This document shows, piece by piece, positions 10,998 through 22,743 of a stretch of DNA of 64,000 nucleotides. Made by a program: the position numbers and the translations under genes. Within the stretch, counting starts at the first letter, position 1. Each line of letters begins with the position of its first letter. Source of the DNA: Drosophila persimilis (taxonomy: Eukaryota > Arthropoda > Insecta > Diptera > Drosophilidae); assembly GCF_003286085.1 (NCBI RefSeq), contig NW_020825313.1:992001-1056000 (forward strand), given 5' to 3'. The notes under the pieces were generated by a model that made no database searches, was not told where the DNA came from, and saw only the letters and a program-made list of their open reading frames with translations.

Positions 10998-11827
10998 TAA
11001 TCCTTTCCACCGATTGTTTAAAATCAACAGAAGTGTTGCTCCGATCCGGCTGTTCTGTTATAGGTTTCGCATCTGTCAAAAAATCCCACCGTTCCCTGTA
11101 GATGTGCTGTGTTGGAAAGGCTATTAGCCGCAGGTTTCTATGCGATGTTTGTTTGATAGTTTTCAAATGCAACCCTTACACTGAACACTGATCACATCAC
11201 GGGGGAGTCGTGGAATTTTTTGACAGATGTGAAACCTCGAGTCCCACACTTCAATTTGGAAAATTTAAACAATTGTAAATTATTAAATTGGCTATGTTAT
11301 TGGCTATAATAAAGCAATCCATATATGTACAATAAACGTTACACTTTGGACTCCATTAAAAATTGCATCAGCTCTGTTTGGAAAATGGTTTGGCTGCTAG
11401 CAATTTGCTGGTGTATCTCTCGCTTTGTTTTTTCGTGCTCATCTTTTAATCTCCAGTAGATTTTGCAATTAAGTCCGCGTTAGTGCGGCGCCTTGGTTGC
11501 AGAAATAACAGTAGAGCTGCAGTTCTATCTGCCCTGGTCGACATTAAAGGAGTTATTTCAGGACCCCCGTAAATCCGCAGCACTATTCGAAATGTTTAGA
11601 GCGAGATTTTCCATTTATGCAGTCCATTTCGACATGCGTGTATTGTTTTTTATATAATGGCTGCAAACAACTAATCATAATAAGCAAATACATTCATGTG
11701 TACTAATTACCACCAATTTTAGGTTCCGCCATTTTGTATCGTGTTTGCTGTATTTTTTTGTAGTCGTTTTAGTCTTAAGCGATTTGTCTAAGAGCGAACT
11801 ATTTTGTATCATTGTTTTGAAGGGTTG
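10998..11827 (+). other. RbfA upstream region, array copy (unit 1)
   Basis: Non-coding sequence homologous to 55631-56219, which lies upstream of the intact RbfA gene. It starts abruptly at the element C LTR with TAATCCTTTCCACC. It contains a longer internal stretch (about 11330-11650) that the parental locus lacks or has shortened. No gene seen. Confidence 0.7.
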
Positions 11828-12269
11828 CATTTTATTTACCGCCACAAAATGCCATTGCAAGAGTCTTAACTCAGATTCAACGTCCTTGTATGCGAACTAA
11901 AGTCACCTACACACACTCCGATAATGTCAGCTGTAGCGGTATTCAACAACCGAGCTTTGTATTTCAAGGCTCTTAATTTGGAAATTTTTCCCCGTATACC
12001 AAAAAGCACAACACCCGTCGTATATCCGTGTTAAACAAGTCGTTCATGACAAAAATCACAGACATGTTATCCACTGGAGCGGCAGTCCAATCGATTGTAG
12101 GACTAGGCCTGCATGTTACCCGTGTGAAGATTTCAAGCGACTTCTCCCATATCAATGTATATTGGCTGAGCCGCACAGATGAACAAGAAGGAGGTGCTCC
12201 CGAAACAGAGCTGTGGCACTATAGCAGTCAACTCCAACATGAGCTCACACAACTGCGTCTTATGGGTAA
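11828..12269 (+). pseudogene. RbfA copy, type 1 (unit 1)
   Basis: Matches 56567-57099 of the intact mitochondrial RbfA gene. It lacks the start codon, carries a 93-bp deletion after 11934 (bounded by TGT), and is interrupted after GGGTAA at 12269 by a family A LTR. About 125 bp (12045-12170) are identical to the intact gene. The RbfA domain frame is readable in 12028-12270 but cannot make a whole protein. Confidence 0.88.
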
Positions 12270-12753
12270 TGTTCAGGCGAAGCCCGAGTGTAAATTTTGT
12301 ACCATCGTTCTAATGCCTATCAATTCACTTTCCTTTTCAATTTTGTCATTATACTAAACTAACGTAACGTAAGCGTAGCTTTATCTATGCTCGCTCAGCA
12401 ACATGCTCTCATTTATTCATCTAGTCTTTATCTATGCTCGCTCTTGTTATCTTTTCCTATTTTCCTTCCTATGCCGTCGCTAAGGCGTCAGCAGCTGCGC
12501 CTGCTCTAGCAGTTACCGCTTGATATAGTTGGAGAACAGACCTTTTTTGTCCCCAATCTATTACTTTGGCTCGAGATCGGCTCGCTTGCCTCATCCAAGT
12601 GTATCACTCTAATTTTATTGTAAAAGGCTCTGGCATCTTCGGCCACCCTCCACACACAAAATAACTATAATACAATTTATAACGTTTCGGAAATTATTAA
12701 TTCGTGAAATTATTGAACAATCATAGTCAGCGAAAAAGCTCGTTGTCTCAACA
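12270..12753 (+). repeat. Family A solo LTR in RbfA (unit 1)
   Basis: 484 bp, TGTTCAGGCG...CTCAACA. Flanked by a perfect 5-bp target duplication GGTAA (12265-12269 and 12754-12758). Removing LTR and one repeat restores the RbfA reading seen at the intact gene (ATGGGTAAAAT), proving insertion into RbfA. Confidence 0.95.
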
Positions 12754-14336
12754 GGTAAAATACCCCGTAAAAAATTTATCCGCGACAAGACGTGCGGTAT
12801 TGGATATGTTCAGACGCTCGAAAGTACTATCAGTTCGTTGCGCTCCGAAAAGGAGAGATCCTGGAAAATTCGGACTTATCAGAATGGACATTGGGTTCCA
12901 TCCACTCTGAACGTAGCAGATGATGGAGCAAAGTGCACCAAAGAATCGAGTTTCCAACCAGACCCGAGATGGTTCCCCGGTCCACCGGTTCCTATTTGAT
13001 GAAGAAGAATACTAGCCAACTGCACAGCTCAACTCGAGTAATCTTTTGCAATATGGAAGATGTCAACATCGTTATATACCGGATGGTCCAAGAAGAGGCT
13101 TACTCTGAAGAAATGGCTCTTCTACGACAAGGAAGCATCGTGAGTAAGAAAAGTTTGATGTACAAAATATCGCATATCTCAATGAAATAGGTGTGCCGAA
13201 AATACGCGGCCGCATAGATAAGTCGATCCGCATAACAAGGAACCTGAAACAGCCTGTAATTATACCCGGCGGACATAACGTCACTAATCTAATCGGAAGT
13301 TTCAGCATCCGCTTACTGAGATCGTCGACAACGAGATGAGACAATTGTACCACATATCAGGAGCAGGAGTTCGCGACATAGCGAAAACCTGCCAAAGATG
13401 TCGCAATAAAGGAGGGCTTCCAGAGGCACCGGAGATGGGAAGTTTACCACCAGAGAGGCTGGCAATCAACGAATTGCCATTCACAAACAGAGGTATCCAC
13501 TAATTTGGACCACTGGGAGTAAACGTAGGAAGATGACGCGAGCCACGATGGGGGGTACTATTCACGTGCCTCACCGTGCGAGCAGTACACATCGAACTGG
13601 CAAATTCCCTGTCAACAGACGCCTTCATGCTCACATTTGAAATGTTCGTAGCCCGTCGAGGAGTGCCTAAGAGAATCGTGTCGGACAAAGGGACAAGCTT
13701 TCGAGGAGCCAGCCGATTACTATGAGAAGAAATCGAAAGAGTCCTACTGAACGAACTGGAAACTATGTACCCTCAAATGGAATGGTCCTTCATACCCCCA
13801 GGAGGACCCCATATGGGAGGTGCGTGGGAATGGATGATTAGTTGGGTGAAATCCATACTAGCCGAATACAAAGGGCGACAGCAGCGCAATGAGAGGTTTG
13901 CTTGGTAAGAGTTTTCGCATTGCAGGGAAGATCGTGGACAGCTTCAAAAACCATGGCTGAAGGAATACCTACCGTGCCTTACGCCACGAACCAAGTGGCA
14001 TAGACCTCCAAGTAGCAGACGAAACAGGCCACAAGGTGCAGTTACCTGCAAGTAGCCAAGGACGGGATCGCTCGCAGCGCGGTGAACCGCACTGCATCTA
14101 GACTGCTAAGTCAGCCAATAGTTAAGCCAGTTAGAAGTGAAGACAACGAATCCAACCATGGACCAAGACGTAACTAGAAGCTTGGCACACATCACGACAA
14201 GCGACGAAGTTTGGCAGTATAAAATATACCCAAATACCTAAAATGTACCCAATAGCACAAACATTAACAGGAAGAAGAAGAGCATGAAGAAAGGCAGCGG
14301 TGAAAAGTTAAAACTGAAGCGGTACAAGTTTTTTAG
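12754..14336 (+). mobile_element. RbfA scrap plus BEL/Pao family B fragment (unit 1)
   Basis: 12754-12792 continue RbfA after the LTR insertion, then the family B RNase H/integrase linker begins at TGCGGTATTGG. The integrase zinc domain (CQRC near 13390) and core ('VPKRIVSDKGT' near 13665, 'GGPHMGGAWEWM' near 13803) are readable but interrupted by stops and indels. Compared with the copies at 1-7684 it has further deletions (for example the ATTATTGATTATTTTC stretch is missing at ~13292). Non-functional. Confidence 0.78.
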
Positions 14337-15765
14337 CCCCTCTAATATTTAATACCCCTGCCCCATTTTTTGTAACCTAAAGCATTATAAACTAGCAGTG
14401 AAAATACACCACACATAACATCTGAATAAAGCAAAACTTCAACTACAAAACAACAAACGCAGCGACAACACGGCGCGGTAATAGCTGGGTTTTGAGCTGC
14501 GGTGTTTTTTCGTCAGTCTAGGCGATTTTTTAAGTCTCTTTATAGACAAGAAAACCTCTACAGGTTTCCCCGACAGTTGCTATATATTTTGAAAGATAGG
14601 TCCGTAACGTTTTGCCGTTCCGAAAATTTCCTAATTATTCCACGGTCCATATGGGATGTTATTTATAGCTTATTCCCACAGGCGACCATCCACCACTCAT
14701 TTCTGGAATGATCCGTAAGGTTAGGCCGCTCCGAATTTTGACTGGTTAGCTCTATGCGATATTTAGCCGATGGTTTTCACATGCAACTCAGAATAACTCA
14801 CATAGACGAATAAAAGATATTAAATGCGAAAATGTATGAATAGTTTGTGACAAAATGAACAAAACTACAACAACAAAAGCACTAAGGTGTGGGTCTACAG
14901 TGTATGTACAGAATGATAACAATGTTTAAAAAATTTGTTTCTTTCGTACGGCTTAGGAAATTTTGTAATGGCTTATATAATCCTTTCCACAGACTGTTTA
15001 AAATCAGCAGAAGTTTTGCTCCGATCCGGCTGTTCTGTTATTGGTTTCGCATCTGTCAAAAAATCCCACCGTTCCCTGTAGATTGCAAAGGCTATCAACC
15101 GCAGGTTTGTATGCGATGTTTGATTGATAGTTTTCAAATGCAACCCTTACACTGAACATTGATCACATCCCGGCGGAGTGCGGGATGGGAAATGTAAACA
15201 ATTGTAAATTATTAAATTAGCTATGTTATTGGCTATAATAAAGCAATCCATATATGTACAATAAACGTTACTCTTTGGATTCCCTTAAAAATTGCAGCAG
15301 CTCTGTTTGGAAAATGGTTTGGCTGCTAGCAATTTGCTGGTGTATCTCTCGCTTTGTTTTTTCGTGCCCATCTTTTAATCTCCAGAAGATTTTGCAATTA
15401 AGTCCGCTTTAGTGCGGCGCCTTGGTTGCAGAAATAATACTAGAGTTGCAGTTCTATCTGCCCTGGTCGACATTAAAGGAGTTATTTCAGGACACCCGTA
15501 AATCCGCAGCACTATTCGAAATGTTTAGAGCGAGATTTTCCATTTATGCAGTCCATTTCGACATGCGTGTATTGTTTTTTTATATAATGGCTGCAAACTA
15601 CTAATCATAATAAGCAAATACATTCATGTGTACTTATTACCACCAATTTCTGGTTCCGCCATTTTGTATCGTGTTTGCTGTATTTTTTTTGCAGTCGTTT
15701 TAGTCTTAAACGATTTGAAATATGTCTAAGAGCGAACTATTTTGTATCATTGTTTTGAAGGGTTG
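14337..15765. other. Linker and second RbfA upstream copy (unit 1)
   Basis: 14337-14510 is the unit linker; ~14600-14780 is the segment found inverted at 56222-56400; from ~14810 it matches the RbfA upstream region (55467-56219). This copy differs from the other upstream copy of the unit by many diagnostic bases (for example ATAATACTAGAG versus ATAACAGTAGAG). No gene seen. Confidence 0.65.
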
Positions 15766-16069
15766 CATTTTATTTACCGCCACAAAATGCCATTGCAAGA
15801 GTCTTAACTCAGATTCAACGTCCTTGTATGCGAACTAAAGTCACCTACACACACTCCGATAATGTGATACGCCAGAGCAAAATTCTTGAAAAATTGTTTG
15901 GAAATCGCTTGACGGGCAGTAAGAAGCGCTGGTATCCCTTGGAGAATAATAATGCTGTCAGCTGTAGCGGTATTCAGCAACCGAGCTTTGTATTTTATTC
16001 TTTATTTGGAAAGTTTTCCCCGTATACCAAAAAGCACAACACCCGTCGTATATCCGTGTTAAACAAGTC
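15766..16069 (+). pseudogene. RbfA copy, type 2, cut by element C (unit 1)
   Basis: Homologous to 56567-56870. It keeps the 93 bp that type 1 lost and has about 135 consecutive bases (15827-15961) identical to the intact gene. It ends at AACAAGTC where the 3' LTR of element C2 begins. The start codon is absent. The LTR points into it from the right, so LTR read-through would make RbfA antisense RNA. Confidence 0.88.
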
Positions 16070-16430
16070 TGTGGAGATAATGTTTTTTATCCCCAATCGG
16101 CCGACTAATTATTCCAGTTAAATAAAACTCGGCGCAGAAATAAAACTGCGATATGTTCTTTAATGCGTGACATCCAAATTGCAAGTGTGGCTTGCCTGCC
16201 CTTTACATTGCCGCTCCGATCGCTAAGCGCAGCTTCGCTCAGCCGACGTCGGTAGGCAGACGCAAAGCGGAGATAGCGAAGAGCGAGCTGGCAGAGAGCG
16301 TTTAGCAGGGCAAGCCCGCGCAAAGCCTTAACAAACAAATGAGTGACATAGACATAAGTAACAAACAAAATAAGCGGCTGAGGGCTAAGAATTTGGTAAG
16401 CAGCTAATCGGCAGGGTTCTGCTCCGAACA

Positions 16431-18665
16431 TTCACCCCCCGTTGGAAGGCAAAGGCTTTCAACAGATCCATCCTGAAGGGGCAGAACCGCTATTTTTCCA
16501 ACGGCCCTTTTGAAGATGCTTGCTTGGGCGCAGCTGGCGGCTACGCTGGGATGATCGTCGAATGCAGCAATCGGCGCTTCTTTACGAAGGCGCCTTGTCG
16601 TGATTAAATCTTGATCATCGGAAACCTCTGTAATTGCATAGAATGGCAGGAAATTTGGCAATGTTTTTAATATATCGAAAGTTCGCGCTGCAGTTCCTGA
16701 TTCTCCGCAGTTTTTCCACTTGCACCTGGCACTCGAGCAGCTGCTTCCTGCATTGCTGCTCTAAGTTTTGGTACTCCAGCGTTGTGGGCCGAAAAGCGTC
16801 ATTAGAGATGGAGAAGGAATTTTCAAAAGCGGCTAAAACTGCACGCTTATTCTCCGAGCTATCAATGATTCCTGACACTATCCAACCAAGTTTTGTCTCC
16901 TGCAATGTTGGCAATGGGTCTGATAGTCGAATCTGTCCGACGCACATTAAATCGAAGAACAAACCACAACCTATCAACAGATCGATACGTTGGGGCTTGG
17001 AGAAATTAGGATCAGCTAGTTTTAGATTATTCGGCATGGGCCAATCCTTTGCGTCTAGGCCGAAGTTAGGCTGCATTTCCGTAATTGAGTTGGTGACAAT
17101 TGCAGCGAAGGAAGCTCGATAGCTTGCGTCCTGGGATTGTACAACTATATGTACAGACTTGCTAGAGAGACGAGCGGTGATCCAACTGCAACTGATTAGC
17201 AAGTCTAGATGTTACAAAGTTTGCCTGTGATGCAGAATCCAAAAGGGCACGACATGGGATAAGTGCTCCATAACGATCTGTTACATGGACGAGGGCAGTA
17301 GGTAGCAAAACGTTCTGGCTAGGCTGAGACTTCTGGATCGAGGGGGGAGGGCTAGAACACCCGCTTGCTAGAAGCACAGTCGCGGCCTCTTGCTGGATCG
17401 ATTCCTCGGCCGGTGAAGAGGAAGATGAAGCACCAGTTCCCGATGGAATTTGGAGTAGCGTGTGATGTTTGGCCTGGCAATGCCTGCAAAGTCCTGACCT
17501 GCACCTTTGCAATTCATGGCCTTTGTTGAGGCAGTTCAAACACAAGCGGCTCTTCTTTGCTTCTTTGTATCGTTCAAACGCAGAGAGATTCAGGAATGCC
17601 TGACATCTCGATATGTAATGCTCGGAGGAATTGCAATGGTTACATGTGGGGTTAGGATGGTTGTTACTGGAGGTGATAAGGGTGACAGGTTTACTTTCTC
17701 CCACCTGCTGGCTAGGAATTGTTACCATAGCCGATCCAAAATTTTCCAGCATCCGACATCTTGCTTCTAAGAATGAGGCCATGAGGCAATGCTGACGTCG
17801 GCAAGTTCTCTTCCCATTTCTCCTTGGTCTTGTGGTCCAATTTCGTGCCTATGATGAAGATCAGCAACCCATCGGAAATCTCCTGCGGGGTCGCCAAGGT
17901 CTGAAGTGCACGCAAGTGCGAATTGATTTTGTCGCTGAGAGCGCGCAAGCCGATAGCCGAGCCCTTCTCCACCCCTTGCAGCCCGAAAATAGTCTTGACG
18001 TGTGCCTGAAAATGTAACAGTTTATTATCGAATCGCAACATTAGTAAATTCAGCGCCTTGTCGTAATTCTCCTCAGAAAGCTCCAAGGAACGAATCGTAC
18101 CCAGCGCAGCACCATCTAGACATCCACGAAGATATTGGAATTTTTCGATGATTGGTATACGATGGTCTTTGTGCACCATTGTCGAGAACATCGAGTGGAA
18201 TTCTGGCCAATCCATGTAGTTCCCACCGAATCGCGGAAGCTGCAACTCGGGCATTCGAGAACGGCCTATACTATTATAGGCGAACAACGACGAATTCCCC
18301 TCGAGAGTATGCTGAGCCGTGGAATTGGCAACATTTACCGTGCGGGCAGCCATCAACTCCCGCGACAGCCTGGACCTAACCTTCACATAAACATTCGAGA
18401 AGTCCAGTCGGGCATCATGGGCTAACTGCAGAAAATCCAGCCTTTCAAGGCTCGTTTGAGCGGCATCGAAATCCGCATTCATTCGCTCGATTTGCTCTAA
18501 GCGAGCTTGAAGTTCTGCCTCATCTAACTCGGCAAGCTCTTTCTTGGTGAGAAAGCGATCTATGGCCTTTAGTTGGCGCGCGATGGACTCGGCCTTGTGC
18601 TTGTAGAAATCTACATCACTCGGCATTGCTGCGTTCGCGACATTGGTAGGCTCAGGTGCTGCCAT
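16431..18665 (-). pseudogene. Broken gag-like gene of C2
   Basis: Same start as C1. An 11-bp deletion near 17783 shifts the frame after ~290 codons. The downstream zinc knuckles and a protease-like 'LLDSAS' motif (normally DSG/DTG in active aspartic proteases) are present in 17162-17782. A second deletion near 17160 shifts the frame again before the coiled-coil part, where a 4-bp loss near 16708 adds another break. The C-terminal frame ends with an integrase-tail-like segment ('GGECSEQ'). Confidence 0.85.
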
Positions 18666-19027
18666 GTTGAGGTTTTAAAAGAGTCACTCAGCACGACCGA
18701 AAAAGATACCCTGTATACGTATAAACGTGGGAACCGAAAGCAAAGGGATTACAGCTAATGCCTTTAGCTGTGCGGCTGTGCGAGCTGTCCGATTCCGCTT
18801 TGTACTCAGCTTGTGTGTATTAGTGAGTTCGCTGCACTGCACTGACCGAATTGTCGCGACAGAGAAATTAATAGCCAGCAATGCGTGTATGTAGGTGTAT
18901 GTAAGTATGTTTTAGCACCGACTTGTGCTTAACCGCCGAAAATTTTTTAAGGCTAGCGAATGTCGATCGCGAATGATAATTAATTGACACTGCAACTCAG
19001 AGATCACGTCGGGGTCACCAAATTTTA

Positions 19028-19398
19028 TGTGGAGATAATGTTTTTTATCCCCAATCGGCCGACTAATTATTCCAATTAAATAAAACTCGGCGCAGAAATA
19101 AAATTGCGATATGTTCTTTAATGCGTGACATCCAAATTGCAAGTGTGGCTTGCCTGCCCTTTACATTGCCGCTCCGATCGCTAAGCGCAGCTTCGCTCAG
19201 CCGACGTCGGTAGGCAGACGCAAAGCGGAGATAGCGAAGAGCGAGCTGGCAGAGAGCGTTTAGCAGGGCAAGCACGCGCAAAGCTTTAACAAACAAATGA
19301 GTGACATAGACATAAGTAACAAACAAAATAAGCGGCTAAGGGCCAAGAATTAGGTGCTATTTGGTAAGCAGCTAATCGGCTGGGTTCTGCTCCGAACA
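19028..19398 (-). repeat. Family C 5' LTR (C2)
   Basis: 371 bp with TG/CA ends on the minus strand. Full-length compared with the 361-bp 3' LTR of the same element at 16070-16430. Confidence 0.9.
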
Positions 19399-20235
19399 TA
19401 ATCCTTTCCACCGATTGTTTAAAATCAACAGAAGTGTTGCTCCGATCCGGCTGTTCTGTTATAGGTTTCGCATCTGTCAAAAAATCCCACCGTTCCCTGT
19501 AGATGTGCTGTGTTGGAAAGGCTATTAGCCGCAGGTTTCTATGCGATGTTTGTTTGATAGTTTTCAAATGCAACCCTTACACTGAACACTGATCACATCA
19601 CGGGGGAGTCGTGGAATTTTTTGACAGATGTGAAACCTCGATTCCCACACTTCAATTTGGAAAATTTAAACAATTGTAAATTATTAAATTGGCTATGTTA
19701 TTGGCTATAATAAAGCAATCCATATATGTACAATAAACGTTACACTTTGGACTCCATTAAAAATTGCATCAGCTCTGTTTGGAAAATGGTTTGGCTGCTA
19801 GCAATTTGCTGGTGTATCTCTCGCTTTGTTTTTTCGTGCTCATCTTTTAATCTCCAGTAGATTTTGCAATTAAGTCCGCGTTAGTGCGGCGCCTTGGTTG
19901 CAGAAATAACAGTAGAGCTGCAGTTCTATCTGCCCTGGTCGACATTAAAGGAGTTATTTCAGGACCCCCGTAAATCCGCAGCACTATTCGAAATGTTTAG
20001 AGCGAGATTTTCCATTTATGCAGTCCATTTCGACATGCGTGTATTGTTTTTTATATAATGGCTGCAAACAACTAATCATAATAAGCAAATACATTCATGT
20101 GTACTAATTACCACCAATTTCAGGTTCCGCCATTTTGTATCGTGTTTGCTGTATTTTTTTGTAGTCGTTTTAGTCTTAAGCGATTTGAAATATGTCTAAG
20201 AGCGAACTATTTTGTATCATTGTTTTGAAGGGTTA
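19399..20235 (+). other. RbfA upstream region, array copy (unit 2)
   Basis: Same as 10998-11827 with single-base differences; no gene seen. Confidence 0.7.
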
Positions 20236-20676
20236 CATTTTATTTACCGCCACAAAATGCCATTGCAAGAGTCTTAACTCAGATTCAACGTCCTTGTATG
20301 CGAACTAAAGTCACCTACACACACTCCGATAATGTCAGCTGTAGCGGTATTCAGCAACCGAGCTTTGTATTTCAAGGCTCTTCATTTGGAAATTTTCCCC
20401 GTATACCAAAAAGCACAACACCCGTCGTATATCCGTGTTAAACAAGTCGTTCATGACAAAAATCACAGACATGTTATCCACTGGAGCGGCAGTCCAATCG
20501 ATTTTAGGACTAGGCCTGCATGTTACCCGTGTGAAGATTTCAAGCGACTTCTCCCATATCAATGTATATTGGCTGAGCCGCACAGATGAACAAGAAGGAG
20601 GTGCTCCCGAAACAGAGCTGTGGCACTATAGCAGTCAACTCCAACATGAGCTCACACAACTGCGTCTTATGGGTAA
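20236..20676 (+). pseudogene. RbfA copy, type 1 (unit 2)
   Basis: Carries the 93-bp type 1 deletion and one further base loss in the T-run near 20395 compared with unit 1. Ends at the family A LTR insertion. No start codon. Confidence 0.88.
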
Positions 20677-21160
20677 TGTTCAGGCGAAGCCCGAGTGTAA
20701 ATTTTGTACCATCGTTCTAATGCCTATCAATTCACTTTCCTTTTCAATTTTGTCATTATACTAAACTAACGTAACGTAAGCGTAGCTTTATCTATGCTCG
20801 CTCAGCAACATGCTCTCATTTATTCATCTAGTCTTTATCTATGCTCGCTCTTGTTATCTTTTCCTATTTTCCTTCCTATGCCGTCGCTAAGGCGTCAGCA
20901 GCTGCGCCTGCTCTAGCAGTTACCGCTTGATATAGTTGGAGAACAGACCTTTTTTGTCCCCAATCTATTACTTTGGCTCGAGATCGGCTCGCTTGCCTCA
21001 TCCAAGTGTATCACTCTAATTTTATTGTAAAAGGCTCTGGCATCTTCGGCCATCCTCCACACACAAAATAACTATAATACAATTTATAACGTTTCGGAAA
21101 TTATTAATTCGTGAAATTATTGAACAATCATAGTCAGCGAAAAAGCTCGTTGTCTCAACA
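20677..21160 (+). repeat. Family A solo LTR in RbfA (unit 2)
   Basis: 484 bp between the GGTAA target duplications (20672-20676 and 21161-21165). Confidence 0.95.
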
Positions 21161-22743
21161 GGTAAAATACCCCGTAAAAAATTTATCCGCGACAAGACGT
21201 GCGGTATTGGATATGTTCAGACGCTCGAAAGTACTATCAGTTCGTTGCGCTCCGAAAAGGAGAGATCCTGGAAAATTCGGACTTATCAGAATGGACATTG
21301 GGTTCCATCCACTCTGAACGTAGCAGATGATGGAGCAAAGTGCACCAAAGAATCGAGTTTCCAACCAGACCCGAGATGGTTCCCCGGTCCACCGGTTCCT
21401 ATTTGATGAAGAAGAATACTAGCCAACTGCACAGCTCAACTCGAGTAATCTTTTGCAATATGGAAGATGTCAACATCGTTATATACCGGATGGTCCAAGA
21501 AGAGGCTTACTCTGAAGAAATGGCTCTTCTACGACAAGGAAGCATCGTGAGTAAGAAAAGTTTGATGTACAAAATATCGCGTATCTCAATGAAATAGGTG
21601 TGCCGAAAATACGCGGCCGCATAGATAAGTCGATCCGCATAACAAGGAACCTGAAACAGCCTGTAATTATACCCGGCGGACATAACGTCACTAATCTAAT
21701 CGGAAGTTTCAGCATCCGCTTACTGAGATCGTCGACAACGAGATGAGACAATTGTACCACATATCAGGAGCAGGAGTTCGCGACATAGCGAAAACCTGCC
21801 AAAGATGTCGCAATAAAGGAGGGCTTCCAGAGGCACCGGAGATGGGAAGTTTACCACCAGAGAGGCTGGCAATCAACGAATTGCCATTCACAAACAGAGG
21901 TATCGACTAATTTGGACCACTGGGAGTAAACGTAGGAAGATGACGCGAGCCACGATGGGGGGTACTATTCACGTGCCTCACCGTGCGAGCAGTACACATC
22001 GAACTGGCAAATTCCCTGTCAACAGACGCCTTCATGCTCACATTTGAAATGTTCGTAGCCCGTCGAGGAGTGCCTAAGAGAATCGTGTCGGACAAAGGGA
22101 CAAACTTTCGAGGAGCCAGCCGATTACTATGAGAAGAAATCGAAAGAGTCCTACTGAACGAACTGGAAACTATGTACCCTCAAATGGAATGGTCCTTCAT
22201 ACCCCCAGGAGGACCCCATATGGGAGGTGCGTGGGAATGGATGATTAGTTGGGTGAAATCCATACTAGCCGAATACAAAGGGCGACAGCAGCGCAATGAG
22301 AGGTTTGCTTGGTAAGAGTTTTCGCATTGCAGGGAAGATCGTGGACAGCTTCAAAAACCATGGCTGAAGGAATACCTACCGTGCCTTACGCCACGAACCA
22401 AGTGGCATAGACCTCCAAGTAGCAGACGAAACAGGCCACAAGGTGCAGTTACCTGCAAGTGGCCAAGGACGGGATCGCTCGCAGCGCGGTGAACCGCACT
22501 GCATCTAGACTGCTAAGTCAGCCAATAGTTAAGCCAGTTAGAAGTGAAGACAACGAATCCAACCATGGACCAAGACGTAACTAGAAGCTTGGCACACATC
22601 ACGACAAGCGACGAAGTTTGGCAGTATAAAATATACCCAAATACCTAAAATGTACCCAATAGCACAAACATTAACAGGAAGAAGAAGAGCATGAAGAAAG
22701 GCAGCGGTGAAAAGTTAAAACTGAAGCGGTACAAGTTTTTTAG
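21161..22743 (+). mobile_element. RbfA scrap plus BEL/Pao family B fragment (unit 2)
   Basis: Same structure and breaks as 12754-14336, with few substitutions. Non-functional. Confidence 0.78.

Larger units (their letters stand above)
16070..19398 (-). mobile_element. BEL/Pao family C element, copy C2
   Basis: Complete at both ends: 3' LTR 16070-16430 (10-bp internal deletion), polypurine tract, defective gag, primer-binding site 19002-19020, 5' LTR 19028-19398. The flanks do not form a target duplication: left is RbfA (ACAAGTC), right is RbfA upstream sequence (TAATCC). This fits a chimera made by recombination between two insertions. Confidence 0.9.

Noticed and set aside
16060-19405. Target-site duplication for element C
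   Set aside because: ACAAGTC on the left and TAATCC on the right share no 4-6-bp direct repeat adjoining the LTR ends.
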